Below, in pieces: positions 1-8,795 of a stretch of 56,126 bases of DNA (positions are counted from its first letter, which is position 1; each line of letters opens with the position of its first letter). Origin of the DNA: Porphyromonas sp. GTDB taxonomy: Bacteria > Bacteroidota > Bacteroidia > Bacteroidales > Porphyromonadaceae. The notes below the pieces were generated by a model. The model was not told the origin of the DNA. It ran no database searches and saw nothing but the letters and a program-made list of their open reading frames with translations. The DNA lies in NCBI GenBank assembly GCA_029983505.1, contig JASBZK010000011.1:1-56126 (forward strand). The letters run 5' to 3'. Position numbers and translations under genes: made by a program.

Positions 1-3
1 TTG

Positions 4-77
4 CGGTCTGGACGGGACTCGAACCCGTGACCTCCTGCGTGACAGGCAGGCATTCTAACCAGCTGAACTACCAGACC
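4..77 (-). tRNA. tRNA-Asp (GTC)
   Basis: Read on the minus strand this 74-nt stretch folds as a standard cloverleaf. The 7-bp acceptor stem GGTCTGG pairs with CCAGACC, the anticodon loop CTGTCAC lies between CCTGC and GCAGG and gives anticodon GTC, and the T arm contains GGTTCGAGTCC. The discriminator base is G and the 3' CCA is not encoded (CAA follows). A strong Bacteroidetes-type promoter lies about 55 bp upstream (132-162). The gene is complete inside the window edge. Confidence 0.97.
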
Positions 78-663
78 AATTTTCTTCTCTCTCCGTGATG
101 TCTTTGTCACTCTTGTTTCTGAATGACTTTGCAAAGATACTAAGAAAATTCATTCCACCAAATTTTTTGGCAAGAAAAATCAGATTTATTTGAGGCGAAA
201 GTCCATTTTTTATCCGGTGTGGTCTGAATAGAGGCAGTGGGGAAGCTCTTATGGGGCTTGTAAGAGGCGTGAATACATGGTGTTAGCGCGAGTTGGTGCG
301 TTCTCTATGGGTGGAAGAGGTGTAAGAGGAAAGGGAGAGAAGGCGAGAATGGATTTCTGTCCCGGACTTGCTCGGAGAGTTCGCCAGTCGCGTGTCCCGG
401 GTGGGGACAGTAAGATGGCGCACGTGCAATTGAACCGGGGATGACGGACGTGACGCCGAGTGGCGGCGGTGTGACAAAATGGCGGAAGAGGTACAGGTAC
501 GGAGCGGGGAAAGTGCCGATTAGGTGGAGTGGCACTTTATTTGTATATTTGAAGAGTAGGAAGGTGTATGTTCTCGCAATATTACGAAAATATGACGCTT
601 CCGGACTTTATACCAATTTTGACTACAACGAGGGTTAAAGAGCCCCAAGCTGTTTAGATATTT
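78..663. other. 586-bp gap with no convincing gene
   Basis: No open frame here has a recognisable product; the short frames overlap each other on both strands and lack domain character. The left end holds the tRNA-Asp promoter. At 510-538 there is a perfect 8-bp inverted repeat (AAAGTGCC and GGCACTTT around a 13-nt loop), a possible terminator. It is followed by TATATTTG at 544-551, a -7 element without a matching -33 that could start the sigma factor mRNA. A single near-unit of the dispersed 10-bp repeat (GGTACAGGTA) lies at 490-499. A small RNA in 180-540 cannot be excluded. Confidence 0.5.
132..162 (-). promoter_or_regulatory. Promoter of tRNA-Asp
   Basis: On the minus strand TTTG (plus 159-162), a 19-bp spacer and TATCTTTG (plus 132-139) match the Bacteroidetes primary-sigma consensus TTTG-N19-21-TAnnTTTG. 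Transcription would start near 125 and leave a leader of about 48 nt before the tRNA. Confidence 0.75.
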
Positions 664-1197
664 ATGACACATTTCCCCACAACCAGTCCGCTGAGCACGG
701 ACCCCTTCGAAAAAGAACTTCTGGGTCTGCAGGAAAATATGTACAGTTTTGCGCTTTCGCTTACGGCGGATCAGACCAAAGCTGAGGACTTGATGCAGGA
801 TACGACCCTGAAGGTGCTCGTGAATAAAGAGAAATATCGCGATGATACCAACTTCAAGGGGTGGGTCTTTACCGTGATGCGGAACCTCTTCATCAACGAT
901 TACCACCGTACGGTGCGCACCCGCAACATCTTCGACACGAATGCGGACTTGTCTTATGTGGGGACGGTGGACGAGATGGAGGGGCTGCCCTCTCCGGATC
1001 AAGAGATGTCGCTCAAGGAGATCAATGCCGCGATTAGCAGCCTCACGGATGAATATAAGCTCCCCTTCTCTATGTACGTCTCGGGCTATAAGTACAAAGA
1101 GATCGCCGAGGCACTCGACCTGCCCATCGGCACGGTGAAGAGTCGTATCTTTTTTGCCCGCAAACGACTTCAGAGCAACTTGAGGGATTTCCGGTAA
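664..1197 (+). CDS. ECF-type RNA polymerase sigma factor
   Basis: A 177-aa sigma-70 family protein of the extracytoplasmic-function group, which binds core RNA polymerase and redirects it to a specific promoter set. Region 2 spans about residues 17-85 (helices rich in AEDLMQDTTLKV, then the NFKGWVFTVMRNLFINDYHR stretch that contacts the -10 region). Region 4 spans about 120-172, with the helix-turn-helix YKEIAEALDLPIGTVKSRIF that reads the -35 element. Regions 1.2 and 3 are absent, as expected. No anti-sigma factor gene is adjacent: the next gene is convergent. Such sigma genes are common in Bacteroidales. The regulon cannot be told from the sequence. The ATG at 664 gives the full region 2; a hairpin terminator follows at 1299-1338. 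Confidence 0.93.
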   Translation: MTHFPTTSPLSTDPFEKELLGLQENMYSFALSLTADQTKAEDLMQDTTLKVLVNKEKYRDDTNFKGWVFTVMRNLFINDYHRTVRTRNIFDTNADLSYVGTVDEMEGLPSPDQEMSLKEINAAISSLTDEYKLPFSMYVSGYKYKEIAEALDLPIGTVKSRIFFARKRLQSNLRDFR

Positions 1198-1298
1198 AGA
1201 GTGCGGGTAAGAGGCGCGCGTGGCGTGTCGGATAAGGGCTGCGGCTATGTCGGTCTGACTGACACTCCGGGATTAAACCCGCTTGACACTTTAGCCCT

Positions 1299-1338
1299 AA
1301 AAGAGATGTCCTCCGGTATAGGGGGACATCTCTTTTTT
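1299..1338 (+). terminator. Rho-independent terminator after the sigma factor gene
   Basis: A perfect 13-bp stem, AAAAGAGATGTCC (1299-1311) with GGACATCTCTTTT (1324-1336), 12-nt loop, ends in a run of six T. The A run on its left side makes it usable from the minus strand as well, so it can serve both the sigma factor gene and the convergent peptidase gene. Confidence 0.88.
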
Positions 1339-1381
1339 GGTAGAGGCAATTCTTTTGCCGCTTATGAGGTAGGGCGACTAT

Positions 1382-2425
1382 TCACCCGCTAATCCTGAGG
1401 CTGGTGCCTACTCTCAGTTTCTTTTTGGCGCTGATGCCGTTCAGTTTGCAGATCTGAGAAATAGAGACGCCGTTTTTCTTGGCAATCTTGCTGAGGGTGT
1501 CTCCGCGACGCACTTTCACCACTTTGACTGTGGAGCCGGCGGGCGTGCTTGAGCGGTGGTCGCTCGCTACGTAGTCGGATTGTCGGGCGCTACGTTTGTA
1601 GGTGCGGTTATTGAAGACATAGTTTTCACGCACGGGTATGCCGGTGCCGAAGTCTATGATGTTGGCGGGATTGATGGCGATGCCGAGGAAGCGTGTCTCG
1701 AGGTGAAGGTGAGGCCCGGTGGATCTACCGGTATTGCCTCCGAGACCGACGGGGTCTCCCGATCGGATGACATCACCCTCCTTTACGAGCTGACGGGACA
1801 TATGTCCGTACACGGTCTCAAGACCATTGGGGTGGCGAACCACCACATACTTACCGTAGCCCCCTCTGTCGTAATCCACGATGCGCACTTTGCCGTCAAA
1901 GCAGCTGCGGACGGTGTCGCCCACGTGGAGCTGTAGGTCGAGACCGTAGTGCATACGCCCGAAGCGTGAGCGGTAACCGTAGCGGCTGTTGACACGACGG
2001 ATGCCGTCGAGCGGGTAGGTAAAGTTTTTGACGTTGATGGAGTAGTTGTTCGGAACCGAGACACGACGACCGGCAAAAGGGTCTACGTGGGAGGTCCAAG
2101 AGTCCTCGCCATAGAGATCGGCGGCGGGGTTCATCAAGTCTTCGAGTGAATTAGAACTGTAGCCGACGGATTCATTCATCGCCGAAGCGTAATCCTGAAT
2201 TTGCTTCTTGTCCGCGGAGGATAGGTTCTTGGCAAAAAGCAGTGAAATGTCGGGTACGGCGTCTTTGGGCTCACCGACAGTGGCGGAATCTCCGAGTAAG
2301 AGGGTTGAAGGTTTATTTCCCGTTTTCGCAACCTGCGCCTGCACCTGCGAAAAGCCGAATAGGGGGGTAACGAAAAATAAGCCCAAACACATCAGAGACG
2401 ACCGCAGAGTACGAGATGCGTGCAT
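1382..2425 (-). CDS. Secreted M23 peptidoglycan endopeptidase with C-terminal LysM domain
   Basis: A 347-aa exported protein. Residues 1-30 are a signal peptide (hydrophobic SLMCLGLFFVTPLFGF, then SQVQAQ). The M23/LytM zinc endopeptidase domain covers roughly 130-260: the first zinc ligands are in HYGLDLQ (His and Asp near 159 and 163) and the HLHLET motif near 237 supplies the catalytic and metal histidines. A LysM peptidoglycan-binding domain closes the protein (about 300-346, VRRGDTLSKIAKKNGVSISQICKLNGI). Members of this family cut peptide cross-links in the cell wall during growth and division or act as activators of amidases. All key residues are present, so it should be active. It is a single gene convergent with the sigma factor gene. 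Confidence 0.93.
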   Translation of the reverse strand: MHASRTLRSSLMCLGLFFVTPLFGFSQVQAQVAKTGNKPSTLLLGDSATVGEPKDAVPDISLLFAKNLSSADKKQIQDYASAMNESVGYSSNSLEDLMNPAADLYGEDSWTSHVDPFAGRRVSVPNNYSINVKNFTYPLDGIRRVNSRYGYRSRFGRMHYGLDLQLHVGDTVRSCFDGKVRIVDYDRGGYGKYVVVRHPNGLETVYGHMSRQLVKEGDVIRSGDPVGLGGNTGRSTGPHLHLETRFLGIAINPANIIDFGTGIPVRENYVFNNRTYKRSARQSDYVASDHRSSTPAGSTVKVVKVRRGDTLSKIAKKNGVSISQICKLNGISAKKKLRVGTSLRISG

Positions 2426-2894
2426 TTGTTTCGTCAGAAAGATGTTTTTGATGGATATAGATCATAGAATACTTCTCAGGTCAGGCTAAACGAATCAATC
2501 CCCCGGTCTCGGCTGTTTTGCACGCTTTGGTTCCGGGATGAAACACCCATAAATCCTAACCCTGCCTGCTTACAGGCTTCAGCGTGCCGCTGCACGTCTG
2601 CTTCTTTTTTTGAAAGAACCGATTCTCTCGGCGAACACTGCCAAAACCCTTGTCTTTACTCCTTCGATCCGACTCCCCAACCCGCTACTGCGAGATGCTC
2701 TCTATGGGAGCAATCCCATTCGCCCTGCGGGAAGATGTCAAGAAAAAAGCAAAGCAAGCACCCGGTAAAAGCCACTTCGGATTGTTTCTTTCAGGTTGCA
2801 AGATACCTATTTCTTTCTATATTGCGGAAAAACTTCCGTCCAATACGCCGGACTTTATGGTTTTTTGTATTAAATCCCCGGATATGCGCGGATT
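2426..2894. other. 469-bp gap; small hairpins and a T-run, no clear gene
   Basis: The gap lies between the 5' end of the M23 peptidase gene and the 3' end of the MATE gene. Short overlapping plus-strand frames from 2650 onward have no recognisable character and one runs into the MATE gene antisense, so I do not call them. At 2560-2614 (plus) there are two small hairpins (CCTG/CAGG and CGTGC/GCACG) followed by a T-rich tract, which is terminator-like although no plus-strand gene precedes it. A perfect 6-bp hairpin ATGGGA-gcaa-TCCCAT lies at 2704-2719. No 23-bp repeat array is present. Confidence 0.4.
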
Positions 2895-2895
2895 T
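2872..2895 (-). terminator. Possible terminator of the MATE gene
   Basis: AAATCC (2872-2877) and GGATTT (2890-2895) form an imperfect stem that touches the stop codon of the MATE gene on the minus strand. The T-run is poor, so the call is weak. Confidence 0.3.
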
Positions 2896-4253
2896 TAATT
2901 ATCAATGCCGGCTGATGAGGCGGAAAATAAACTTTTGTCTCGCGAATAGAGGTAATACAGCAGTGAAGCGATGCCTTTGAGGACAGAGGAGACCATAATC
3001 ACCATCCAGAGAGTGGAGAGCCCCGGCACCCACCTTAGGAAAAGCCAGGCTGCAGGGATGCGGAGCAGGTTGCCCGTGATGCTGATGACGGAGGGCGGAA
3101 TGGAGCGTTGGAGACCGTAAAAGAACCCTTGGAAAGTAATCTCGAGCATCATAAAGACTTCGGCAAACGAATTGATGCGGAGGTACCTGCCGCCCTCTGC
3201 CGCCGCTATCGGATCGGGGACGATGAGGGCGAATATCCCCGTGCCGCAGAAGTAGAATAGCGCCGTCACCATCAAGCCGACGATGACCGAAAAGGTGACC
3301 GCAAATCGAAGTCCACTCCGGATGCGTTCGCTTTTGCCGGCGCCGTAGTTTTGGGCGACAAATGCACCGAGAGCCGTCGAAAACCCTTCTGCCGTGTGAA
3401 AACTTACCCCCTCCAGCTGTCCGCCGATGCTCATGGCAGTTACGCCGATGTGTCCGCCGGCCAAGGAGGCGAAGCGACCGAGCGAGAGGTTGATGAGGGA
3501 AAAGAGGGCATTCATCAGCGCGACCGCCCCTCCGATCTTGAAGAGCAGGAGGGTCTTTTTGCGCTCCAATTTCAGTGTCAAGTAGCGAAATCCTCCCAGC
3601 AGCCGGTCTTTATTCATCTTGGCGACGAGAAGCCCGATGCCCGTTATTTGCGACAAAAGCGTGGCATACGCGGCACCTGCGACACCGAGGTCGAGGACAA
3701 AGATGAATATCGGGTCCAGGACGATATTGAGTACCACACCGATTGTCGTCATCATAAATGGGACATCCGAGTGTCCCGTGGCGTTGTATACCCCCGTGAG
3801 TGCCATACCGAGGAAGATGAGCGGCACCCCGAAAGCAGCGATGCGGAGGTAGGAGACTCCGTAGCCCGATATTTCGGGAGCCATCTTGTAGAACCCGATT
3901 AGGTTAGGGGCGGTCAGCCAATACACCGCCATCACAGATACCCCCATCAGGATGGCAAGTGTGACCGTATGTGTCGCGTATCTCCTGGCCGCGTCGCCGT
4001 CTTTCTGTCCCAAGGAATAGCCTACCGTGGTCTCGGCGCCCACTTTGTTAAAAAGGGAAATCGAATTGGCGAGCCAAATGAAAACGGATGCTGCACTCGT
4101 AGCCGCCACTTCTTCGGATCCTAAGCGACCGAGCCATGCCATATCCACGAAGCTGTACATCATCATCACGAACGAGGTGCCGAGGATGGGAAGCGCGAGG
4201 CGGACGATGGCGGATGCGATGGGACCGCGGGTCAGGTCTTTGCTTTCTTTCAT
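2895..4253 (-). CDS. MATE family multidrug/metabolite efflux transporter
   Basis: A 452-aa inner-membrane protein with about twelve hydrophobic segments, the usual size for the MATE family. The N-terminus LTRGPIASAIVRLALPILGTSFVMMMYSFVDMAWLGRLG is typical of the first helix and of the conserved substrate-path aspartate region; the second half repeats the fold. These transporters export cationic drugs, dyes or metabolites in exchange for Na+ or H+. The substrate cannot be told from sequence. The gene follows rlmN in the same direction with a gap of 82 bp that is filled by a 23-bp repeat array, so it is probably a separate or weakly coupled unit. Start at 4253 gives the conserved N-terminus without extension. 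Confidence 0.93.
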   Translation of the reverse strand: MKESKDLTRGPIASAIVRLALPILGTSFVMMMYSFVDMAWLGRLGSEEVAATSAASVFIWLANSISLFNKVGAETTVGYSLGQKDGDAARRYATHTVTLAILMGVSVMAVYWLTAPNLIGFYKMAPEISGYGVSYLRIAAFGVPLIFLGMALTGVYNATGHSDVPFMMTTIGVVLNIVLDPIFIFVLDLGVAGAAYATLLSQITGIGLLVAKMNKDRLLGGFRYLTLKLERKKTLLLFKIGGAVALMNALFSLINLSLGRFASLAGGHIGVTAMSIGGQLEGVSFHTAEGFSTALGAFVAQNYGAGKSERIRSGLRFAVTFSVIVGLMVTALFYFCGTGIFALIVPDPIAAAEGGRYLRINSFAEVFMMLEITFQGFFYGLQRSIPPSVISITGNLLRIPAAWLFLRWVPGLSTLWMVIMVSSVLKGIASLLYYLYSRDKSLFSASSAGIDN

Positions 4254-4273
4254 TTAGTGCGGCAGGTAAGTTT

Positions 4274-4353
4274 GGTACAGGCCGGGAAGCGTTTCTATGT
4301 CCGTGAGGTTTTTTGTCCGGGTACGGGCAGAAAAATTATTTTTGGTCTGTACG
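4274..4353. repeat. 23-bp pitch repeat array 1, overlapping the 3' end of rlmN
   Basis: Unit positions are 4274 (GGTACAGGCC), 4297 (degenerate), 4320 (GGTACGGGCA) and 4344 (inverted, GGTCTGTACG), with pitches 23, 23 and 24. The last unit is inside the rlmN coding sequence and encodes the last residues of that protein; the rlmN stop codon (4336-4338) lies between the third and fourth units. The third and fourth units face each other and could pair imperfectly in RNA. Confidence 0.7.
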
Positions 4354-5382
4354 GGATTTTCGCTCTTCTGTGGCCAGCATACCGCACGCTGCCGAGATGT
4401 CTTCACCCCGTGATCGTCTCACTGTCGTGCGGAGACCGTGCGCGGTGAGGTATTCGGCGAACCGGTCGACCTGATCAGGGCGGGAGGAGGGCAGATCCAC
4501 TCCCGGAATGGCGTGGTACCGGATGAGGTTCACGCGGGCATCGAGTGGCGAGAGCAGCCTGAGGAGGGCATCCGCGTGGACTTTGGTGTCATTCAGACCG
4601 CCAAAGACGATGTACTCGAAGGACAGTCTCCTCTGACCGGAGAAATCGGTGCCTTTGAGATTGTCGATGACCTCTTTTATGGGGAAGGCTTTTTCCACGG
4701 GCATCAAGGCGAGACGCTCGCGGGGGATGGCGTTGTGGATGCTGACGGCAAGATGGGCAGACTGTTCGCGAAGGAACTTCAGAAGCCCCTTCTTCGGTCC
4801 TACGGTGCTGACGGTGATCCGCTTGGGACTCCACGCCAGCCCCCACGGGGCGGTCAGGATCTCTATGGTGCGGGCTACCGTGTCGTAATTGTCGAGCGGC
4901 TCTCCCATGCCCATAAAGACGATATTGGTGAGACGGTCGAAGTGTGGGGCTGAGAGAATCTGATTGAGGACATCGGCGGGGGTGAGCTGGGAGAGGAACC
5001 CCATCTTACCCGTGGCGCAGAAGAGGCAATTCATCTTACACCCGACTTGGGAGGAGACACAGAGCGTGGCTCTGTCTTCCTCCGGGATGTATACGGTCTC
5101 GAAAAAGAGTTCGTCCTCAAGGATGGGACGGTAAAGGTACTTCTCGGTACCGTCGACCGAGGTTTGTCCGGCGATTTTTTCGGAGCGTCCGATGCGGAAT
5201 TTTTCGTCCAGTTTGTCTCGAAACGCTTTCGGGAGGTTGGTCATTTCCTCAAACGAAGAGGCGCGTTTCGGGTAGAGCCATTCGGTGAGCTGCTTGGCAC
5301 GGTATTTCGGTTCCCCGAGATCGAGGACAAGCTCCGTCAGTTCGTCCGGAGTTCGCCCCAAAAGGATAGGTTTGTCTGACAT
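4336..5382 (-). CDS. rlmN: Dual-specificity 23S rRNA/tRNA adenine-C2 methyltransferase RlmN
   Basis: Radical-SAM enzyme (348 aa) that methylates C2 of A2503 in 23S rRNA and of A37 in some tRNAs. The [4Fe-4S]-binding cysteines are in CKMNCLFC (Cys115, 119 and 122), followed by GKMGFLSQLT and the FMGMGEPL SAM-binding motif. The second catalytic cysteine is in RGEDISAACGML (Cys333). I chose the start MSDKPILL at 5382 instead of the 13-residue longer frame, because the ATG then overlaps the TAA stop of the upstream helicase gene by one base (TAATG), which indicates translational coupling. The C-terminal tail after GMLATEE (RKSRTDQK) is translated from the dispersed repeat array at 4274-4353, so it is probably recently acquired and not functional. 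Last gene of the ctpA-SUI1-addA-rlmN operon. Confidence 0.96.
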   Translation of the reverse strand: MSDKPILLGRTPDELTELVLDLGEPKYRAKQLTEWLYPKRASSFEEMTNLPKAFRDKLDEKFRIGRSEKIAGQTSVDGTEKYLYRPILEDELFFETVYIPEEDRATLCVSSQVGCKMNCLFCATGKMGFLSQLTPADVLNQILSAPHFDRLTNIVFMGMGEPLDNYDTVARTIEILTAPWGLAWSPKRITVSTVGPKKGLLKFLREQSAHLAVSIHNAIPRERLALMPVEKAFPIKEVIDNLKGTDFSGQRRLSFEYIVFGGLNDTKVHADALLRLLSPLDARVNLIRYHAIPGVDLPSSRPDQVDRFAEYLTAHGLRTTVRRSRGEDISAACGMLATEERKSRTDQK

Positions 5383-8300
5383 TATTCGGTCACTTCTGTC
5401 ATTTTGGTGAAATGGTACCACAGGAAGCCCCGCGCGTGATAGCCCATACGGCGAAGGCTCCCCAAGTAAAGCCCGATTTGACGCGAATGGGCGGCTTCCT
5501 CTGCTCCAAACTTATAGTCGAGGACGAGGGCTGTGCGGGTGGCGGGATTGAGCATCAGGCGATCCGTGCGCAGGGTGCGTCCGGCTTCGGGCGAGTACAT
5601 CGAGTGCTCTTTGAGCGTGATCCAGCCGTCTTGTGGCGTAAAGAAGAAATGGGCAGGCGTGTCGGGGACTGAGACCGAAGCCTTAAAGGCTCGGCTTTCG
5701 GCTTCAAACTCCTCTTTTCTCTCCCCGAGAGCCCTGTCGAAGTCCTCCGGAGTATCGACCCGCTCCATAAGTGCGTGCAGCTCCTCTCCGCGTTCGATGT
5801 GGGAGGAGGTGAAGCGCTTTTTGCGCATCATGAGACCGTCGTACTTCGGGGTGGCGGAGAGGACAGAGATGAGTTCGTCTTCCCGCCCCTCTTCGGAGGC
5901 CGCGGCAGGCTGCTCTTCGCCCAACAGGTACGGCAGGTCTTCCTTGCAGATGTCGAAACCCGCAAAGCGGCGTAAGCCGGCTGCGATGATGCGCCCCGTG
6001 CCGACGAGTTTTTTTGGCTTGTCAGCTTTCTTCTTTTGCTTTTGTCCTTCCGACTCTTCCCCTTTTTCCTCGTCTTTCGCAGCTTTGCCCACGTACACAT
6101 ACAGCCGCTCGGAGGGACGGGTGAACGCCACGTAGAGGAGATTGAGGCTGTCCATATACGCGGCTTCAAGTTCTTCGGAGAGCGGCTTGAGAAAGATCGA
6201 ATTGGCGTTCTTTCTCGTCGGAGCGCTGTGGAAGTAAAAGTAGTCCGGAGCGGACGGGTAGGCGAGGCGCTCTGAGTCCTGTACGGGAAGAGTCCGAACC
6301 TCATCCTTTCTCTCGTCTTCGGCATCCCGCAGGATGTCGTAGAGCTTGGTGCGCTCTTTGCCGGAAGCGGTGGGGACGATGTTCCAGTCCGCATACGGGA
6401 GGATTACGACAGGGAACTCCAGCCCTTTCACGGTATGAATCGTGTGGAGCCGGAGGGCGTTCACGGAGGAAGTGCTCATCTCGATGTAGAGGTTGTCTTT
6501 TTGGGACTGCCACCATTCGTCAAACCGACCGTATGTGGACGGGTACCTGCCGGCGAAGTCGAATAGTTTGTCCAGGAACGCATTCACGTAGACCATCTCC
6601 TCCGTCGGGATGGGTCTGACGGTCGAGATGACTTCTATCGAGGCGTTCACCAATTCGTACAGAGAGAGACCGGCCAAACTGAGCGTGACGAGCTGCTCAC
6701 GCAACTCCGTACAAAGCTCGTTTTTTCGCTCCGGAGGTTCCTCCTCGGTGTAGGGGACAAGATTGAAAAGTGTTACCTCGAAGAGATCCTCGGCGGAGCG
6801 GACGGCAGGATTGGCCAGGAAGTGCAGAAAGGACGTGAGAAACTGTACCGTAAACGCATTCCCGATGAGAAGCGCGGAGCTGGAGATGAAGCGAAACTTG
6901 TCCCTCTCTGCCTCCCCGACTTCGCTCGAGATGCGGTTGAGCAGATCGGCTATCTGTGCGGCTTCTTTATTCTTCCGTACGAGTATGGCGATGTCGCCGG
7001 GCTTATAGCCGTCCCCGATGAGGCGTGTGATGAGTTCTTTCAGATCCTCCTGCCCGAAATCTTTGTTTCTTACAGAGACGAATCCTCCGCTCTTGGTGCT
7101 GCCTTCGGGCTGGTATTGGCAGACATTGTCCGGCTCGTAGATCGCTTTATGGGACAGGTTGAAGCCGAGCTTTTTGACTTCCTCGGGGTAAATCTCCTCC
7201 TTCAGCTCGCCATTTTCGTCTCTGTTTTCCTCATCAATGAACGCGTCAAAGTCGTAGATGCCGGAGAAAAAAGCGTTGTTGAAGTCGACGATGACCTTGA
7301 GGCTGCGGTAGTTTTTGTCGAGCTTCTCGATGTTTTCGGGACCCTTGGCAGCAGGCAATTTTTCACCGAGCAATTCGCTGTCCCCGCCTCGGAAGCGGTA
7401 GATGCTTTGCTTGACGTCGCCGACAATGTAATTTCGATGCCCGTTTGCAAGAGACTCGACCAAGAGGGGCAGGAAATTGGTCCACTGCGTGGCGTTGGTA
7501 TCTTGGAACTCGTCGATGAGGTAGTGCTCGATGCGGGTGCCGACCTTGTCGTAAATGAAGGGCGTGTCCGTTCCTTTGATGATGTCGGCAAGGAGCTCGT
7601 TTACTTCGCTGATGAGCACGATGCCGTTCTCACTCTGGAAGTCGTCGATTTTTTCGCGGAACTTGACGAGGACAGGGATCCATCTCAGATACTTGCCCAT
7701 CACCAAGGCAGATATGTAGTGGCGACGGAGTTTGTCGTCTTTTGCTACCGAGGTGAGCTCGTCTATTGTCTCCCTAAGCGGCCCGCTTATCGCTCCGATC
7801 TCTGTCTCGTATTTCTTCTGTTGATCTTTAGTGAAGAATGAGCGTGGGTCTCTATCTTTCTCCTCCCATTTTTTTGCGGCACCCCTAAGGATTTCATTTT
7901 TTCCTTTAAGCCAACCTTTGAGGAAATCTTGCTCTGACTGCTTGATTATCTCGTACTGACTCAGCAATGACTGTCGTAAACTTTCTTCAATCAGGAAGGC
8001 GTAAGGTCCTTCTTCGAGCCAAAGGAAGAAGTCGAACGCGTCCTTGCGAACCGATAGTATATGCTCTTCTATGGCTCTGCGGATGTCGTCCAAATGCTGT
8101 GCCGCTTCCGATACCATAGCGTGGTCGAGGTACGCCCGGGCCTCCCGCATCACATCGGGGCTGAGGGGGTCTTCGATGAAGTCCGACATTATTTTTGCCA
8201 GGTCTTTCTGAAGCTTCACTCTTTCGTCTTCCTCTGCGTGGGCATCGTAGAGGGTCTTGAGGGCGTCTTCGAGCTGCCGGTCGTCGGATGTGCCGCTCAT

Positions 8301-8795
8301 TTCCCGAAGCATCTCGTCCAAGGAGAGCGCCACGACGGTGTTTTTGTCGATTTCCACTTCGAAGCCGGAGTGCAGCCGGTCTATTTCGAGGACGAAGCTC
8401 CGCACGACTTCTTGGAAGAAAGAGTCTATGGTCTGCACCCTGAAGTAGGTGTAGTCCTCAAGTGTCGCGAGGAGGGCGCCCGAGGCGTAGTCTCTGAGGG
8501 TCTTTTTCTTCCCGAGATCCGTCACGGCGCCTTCGCCCCACAGTGCGGCAAGGAGGGGACGCTCCATATCGCTCGTGCCGCGGGTCAGGTCGTAGAGTTT
8601 TCCGAGGATACGTTCCCGAAGCTCGACAGTCGCTTTATTCGTAAACGTGACTACGAGGATGGCGTTGTACTTGACCGTATTCTCGTCCCTCATCCCTTCA
8701 AAAAGAAGGGTGAGGTACTCCAAGGTCAGGCGGTAGGTCTTGCCCGATCCTGCCGACGCTTGGTATACGATGAGGTTGTCTAAGGCGTCATTCAT
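5382..8795 (-). CDS. AddA/RecB-like UvrD-family helicase with C-terminal nuclease-like domain
   Basis: A 1137-aa superfamily-1 helicase. Motif I is ASAGSGKT (residues 13-20), Ia VVTFTNKATVELRERI, II LIDEFQDTNATQ (about 425-436), III VGDVKQSIYRFRGGD (about 455), IV NYRS, V LHTIHTVKGLEFPVV (about 785) and VI LLYVAFTRPSERLY (about 888). The C-terminus contains ALVLDYKFG (about 1091) followed by QIGLYLGSLRRMGY, the DYK-QxxxY pattern of the AddA/RecB PD-(D/E)XK nuclease. Such enzymes process double-strand breaks for RecA loading. The usual AddB-like partner is not next to it, which is unusual. Its start overlaps the stop of the SUI1-like gene by 4 bp (ATGA) and its stop overlaps the rlmN start, so it is mid-operon. 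Confidence 0.93.
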   Translation of the reverse strand: MNDALDNLIVYQASAGSGKTYRLTLEYLTLLFEGMRDENTVKYNAILVVTFTNKATVELRERILGKLYDLTRGTSDMERPLLAALWGEGAVTDLGKKKTLRDYASGALLATLEDYTYFRVQTIDSFFQEVVRSFVLEIDRLHSGFEVEIDKNTVVALSLDEMLREMSGTSDDRQLEDALKTLYDAHAEEDERVKLQKDLAKIMSDFIEDPLSPDVMREARAYLDHAMVSEAAQHLDDIRRAIEEHILSVRKDAFDFFLWLEEGPYAFLIEESLRQSLLSQYEIIKQSEQDFLKGWLKGKNEILRGAAKKWEEKDRDPRSFFTKDQQKKYETEIGAISGPLRETIDELTSVAKDDKLRRHYISALVMGKYLRWIPVLVKFREKIDDFQSENGIVLISEVNELLADIIKGTDTPFIYDKVGTRIEHYLIDEFQDTNATQWTNFLPLLVESLANGHRNYIVGDVKQSIYRFRGGDSELLGEKLPAAKGPENIEKLDKNYRSLKVIVDFNNAFFSGIYDFDAFIDEENRDENGELKEEIYPEEVKKLGFNLSHKAIYEPDNVCQYQPEGSTKSGGFVSVRNKDFGQEDLKELITRLIGDGYKPGDIAILVRKNKEAAQIADLLNRISSEVGEAERDKFRFISSSALLIGNAFTVQFLTSFLHFLANPAVRSAEDLFEVTLFNLVPYTEEEPPERKNELCTELREQLVTLSLAGLSLYELVNASIEVISTVRPIPTEEMVYVNAFLDKLFDFAGRYPSTYGRFDEWWQSQKDNLYIEMSTSSVNALRLHTIHTVKGLEFPVVILPYADWNIVPTASGKERTKLYDILRDAEDERKDEVRTLPVQDSERLAYPSAPDYFYFHSAPTRKNANSIFLKPLSEELEAAYMDSLNLLYVAFTRPSERLYVYVGKAAKDEEKGEESEGQKQKKKADKPKKLVGTGRIIAAGLRRFAGFDICKEDLPYLLGEEQPAAASEEGREDELISVLSATPKYDGLMMRKKRFTSSHIERGEELHALMERVDTPEDFDRALGERKEEFEAESRAFKASVSVPDTPAHFFFTPQDGWITLKEHSMYSPEAGRTLRTDRLMLNPATRTALVLDYKFGAEEAAHSRQIGLYLGSLRRMGYHARGFLWYHFTKMTEVTE

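Noticed and set aside
664..1197. Sigma factor with its own anti-sigma partner
   Set aside because: The next gene downstream is convergent and encodes a peptidoglycan hydrolase; no membrane anti-sigma protein is present nearby.
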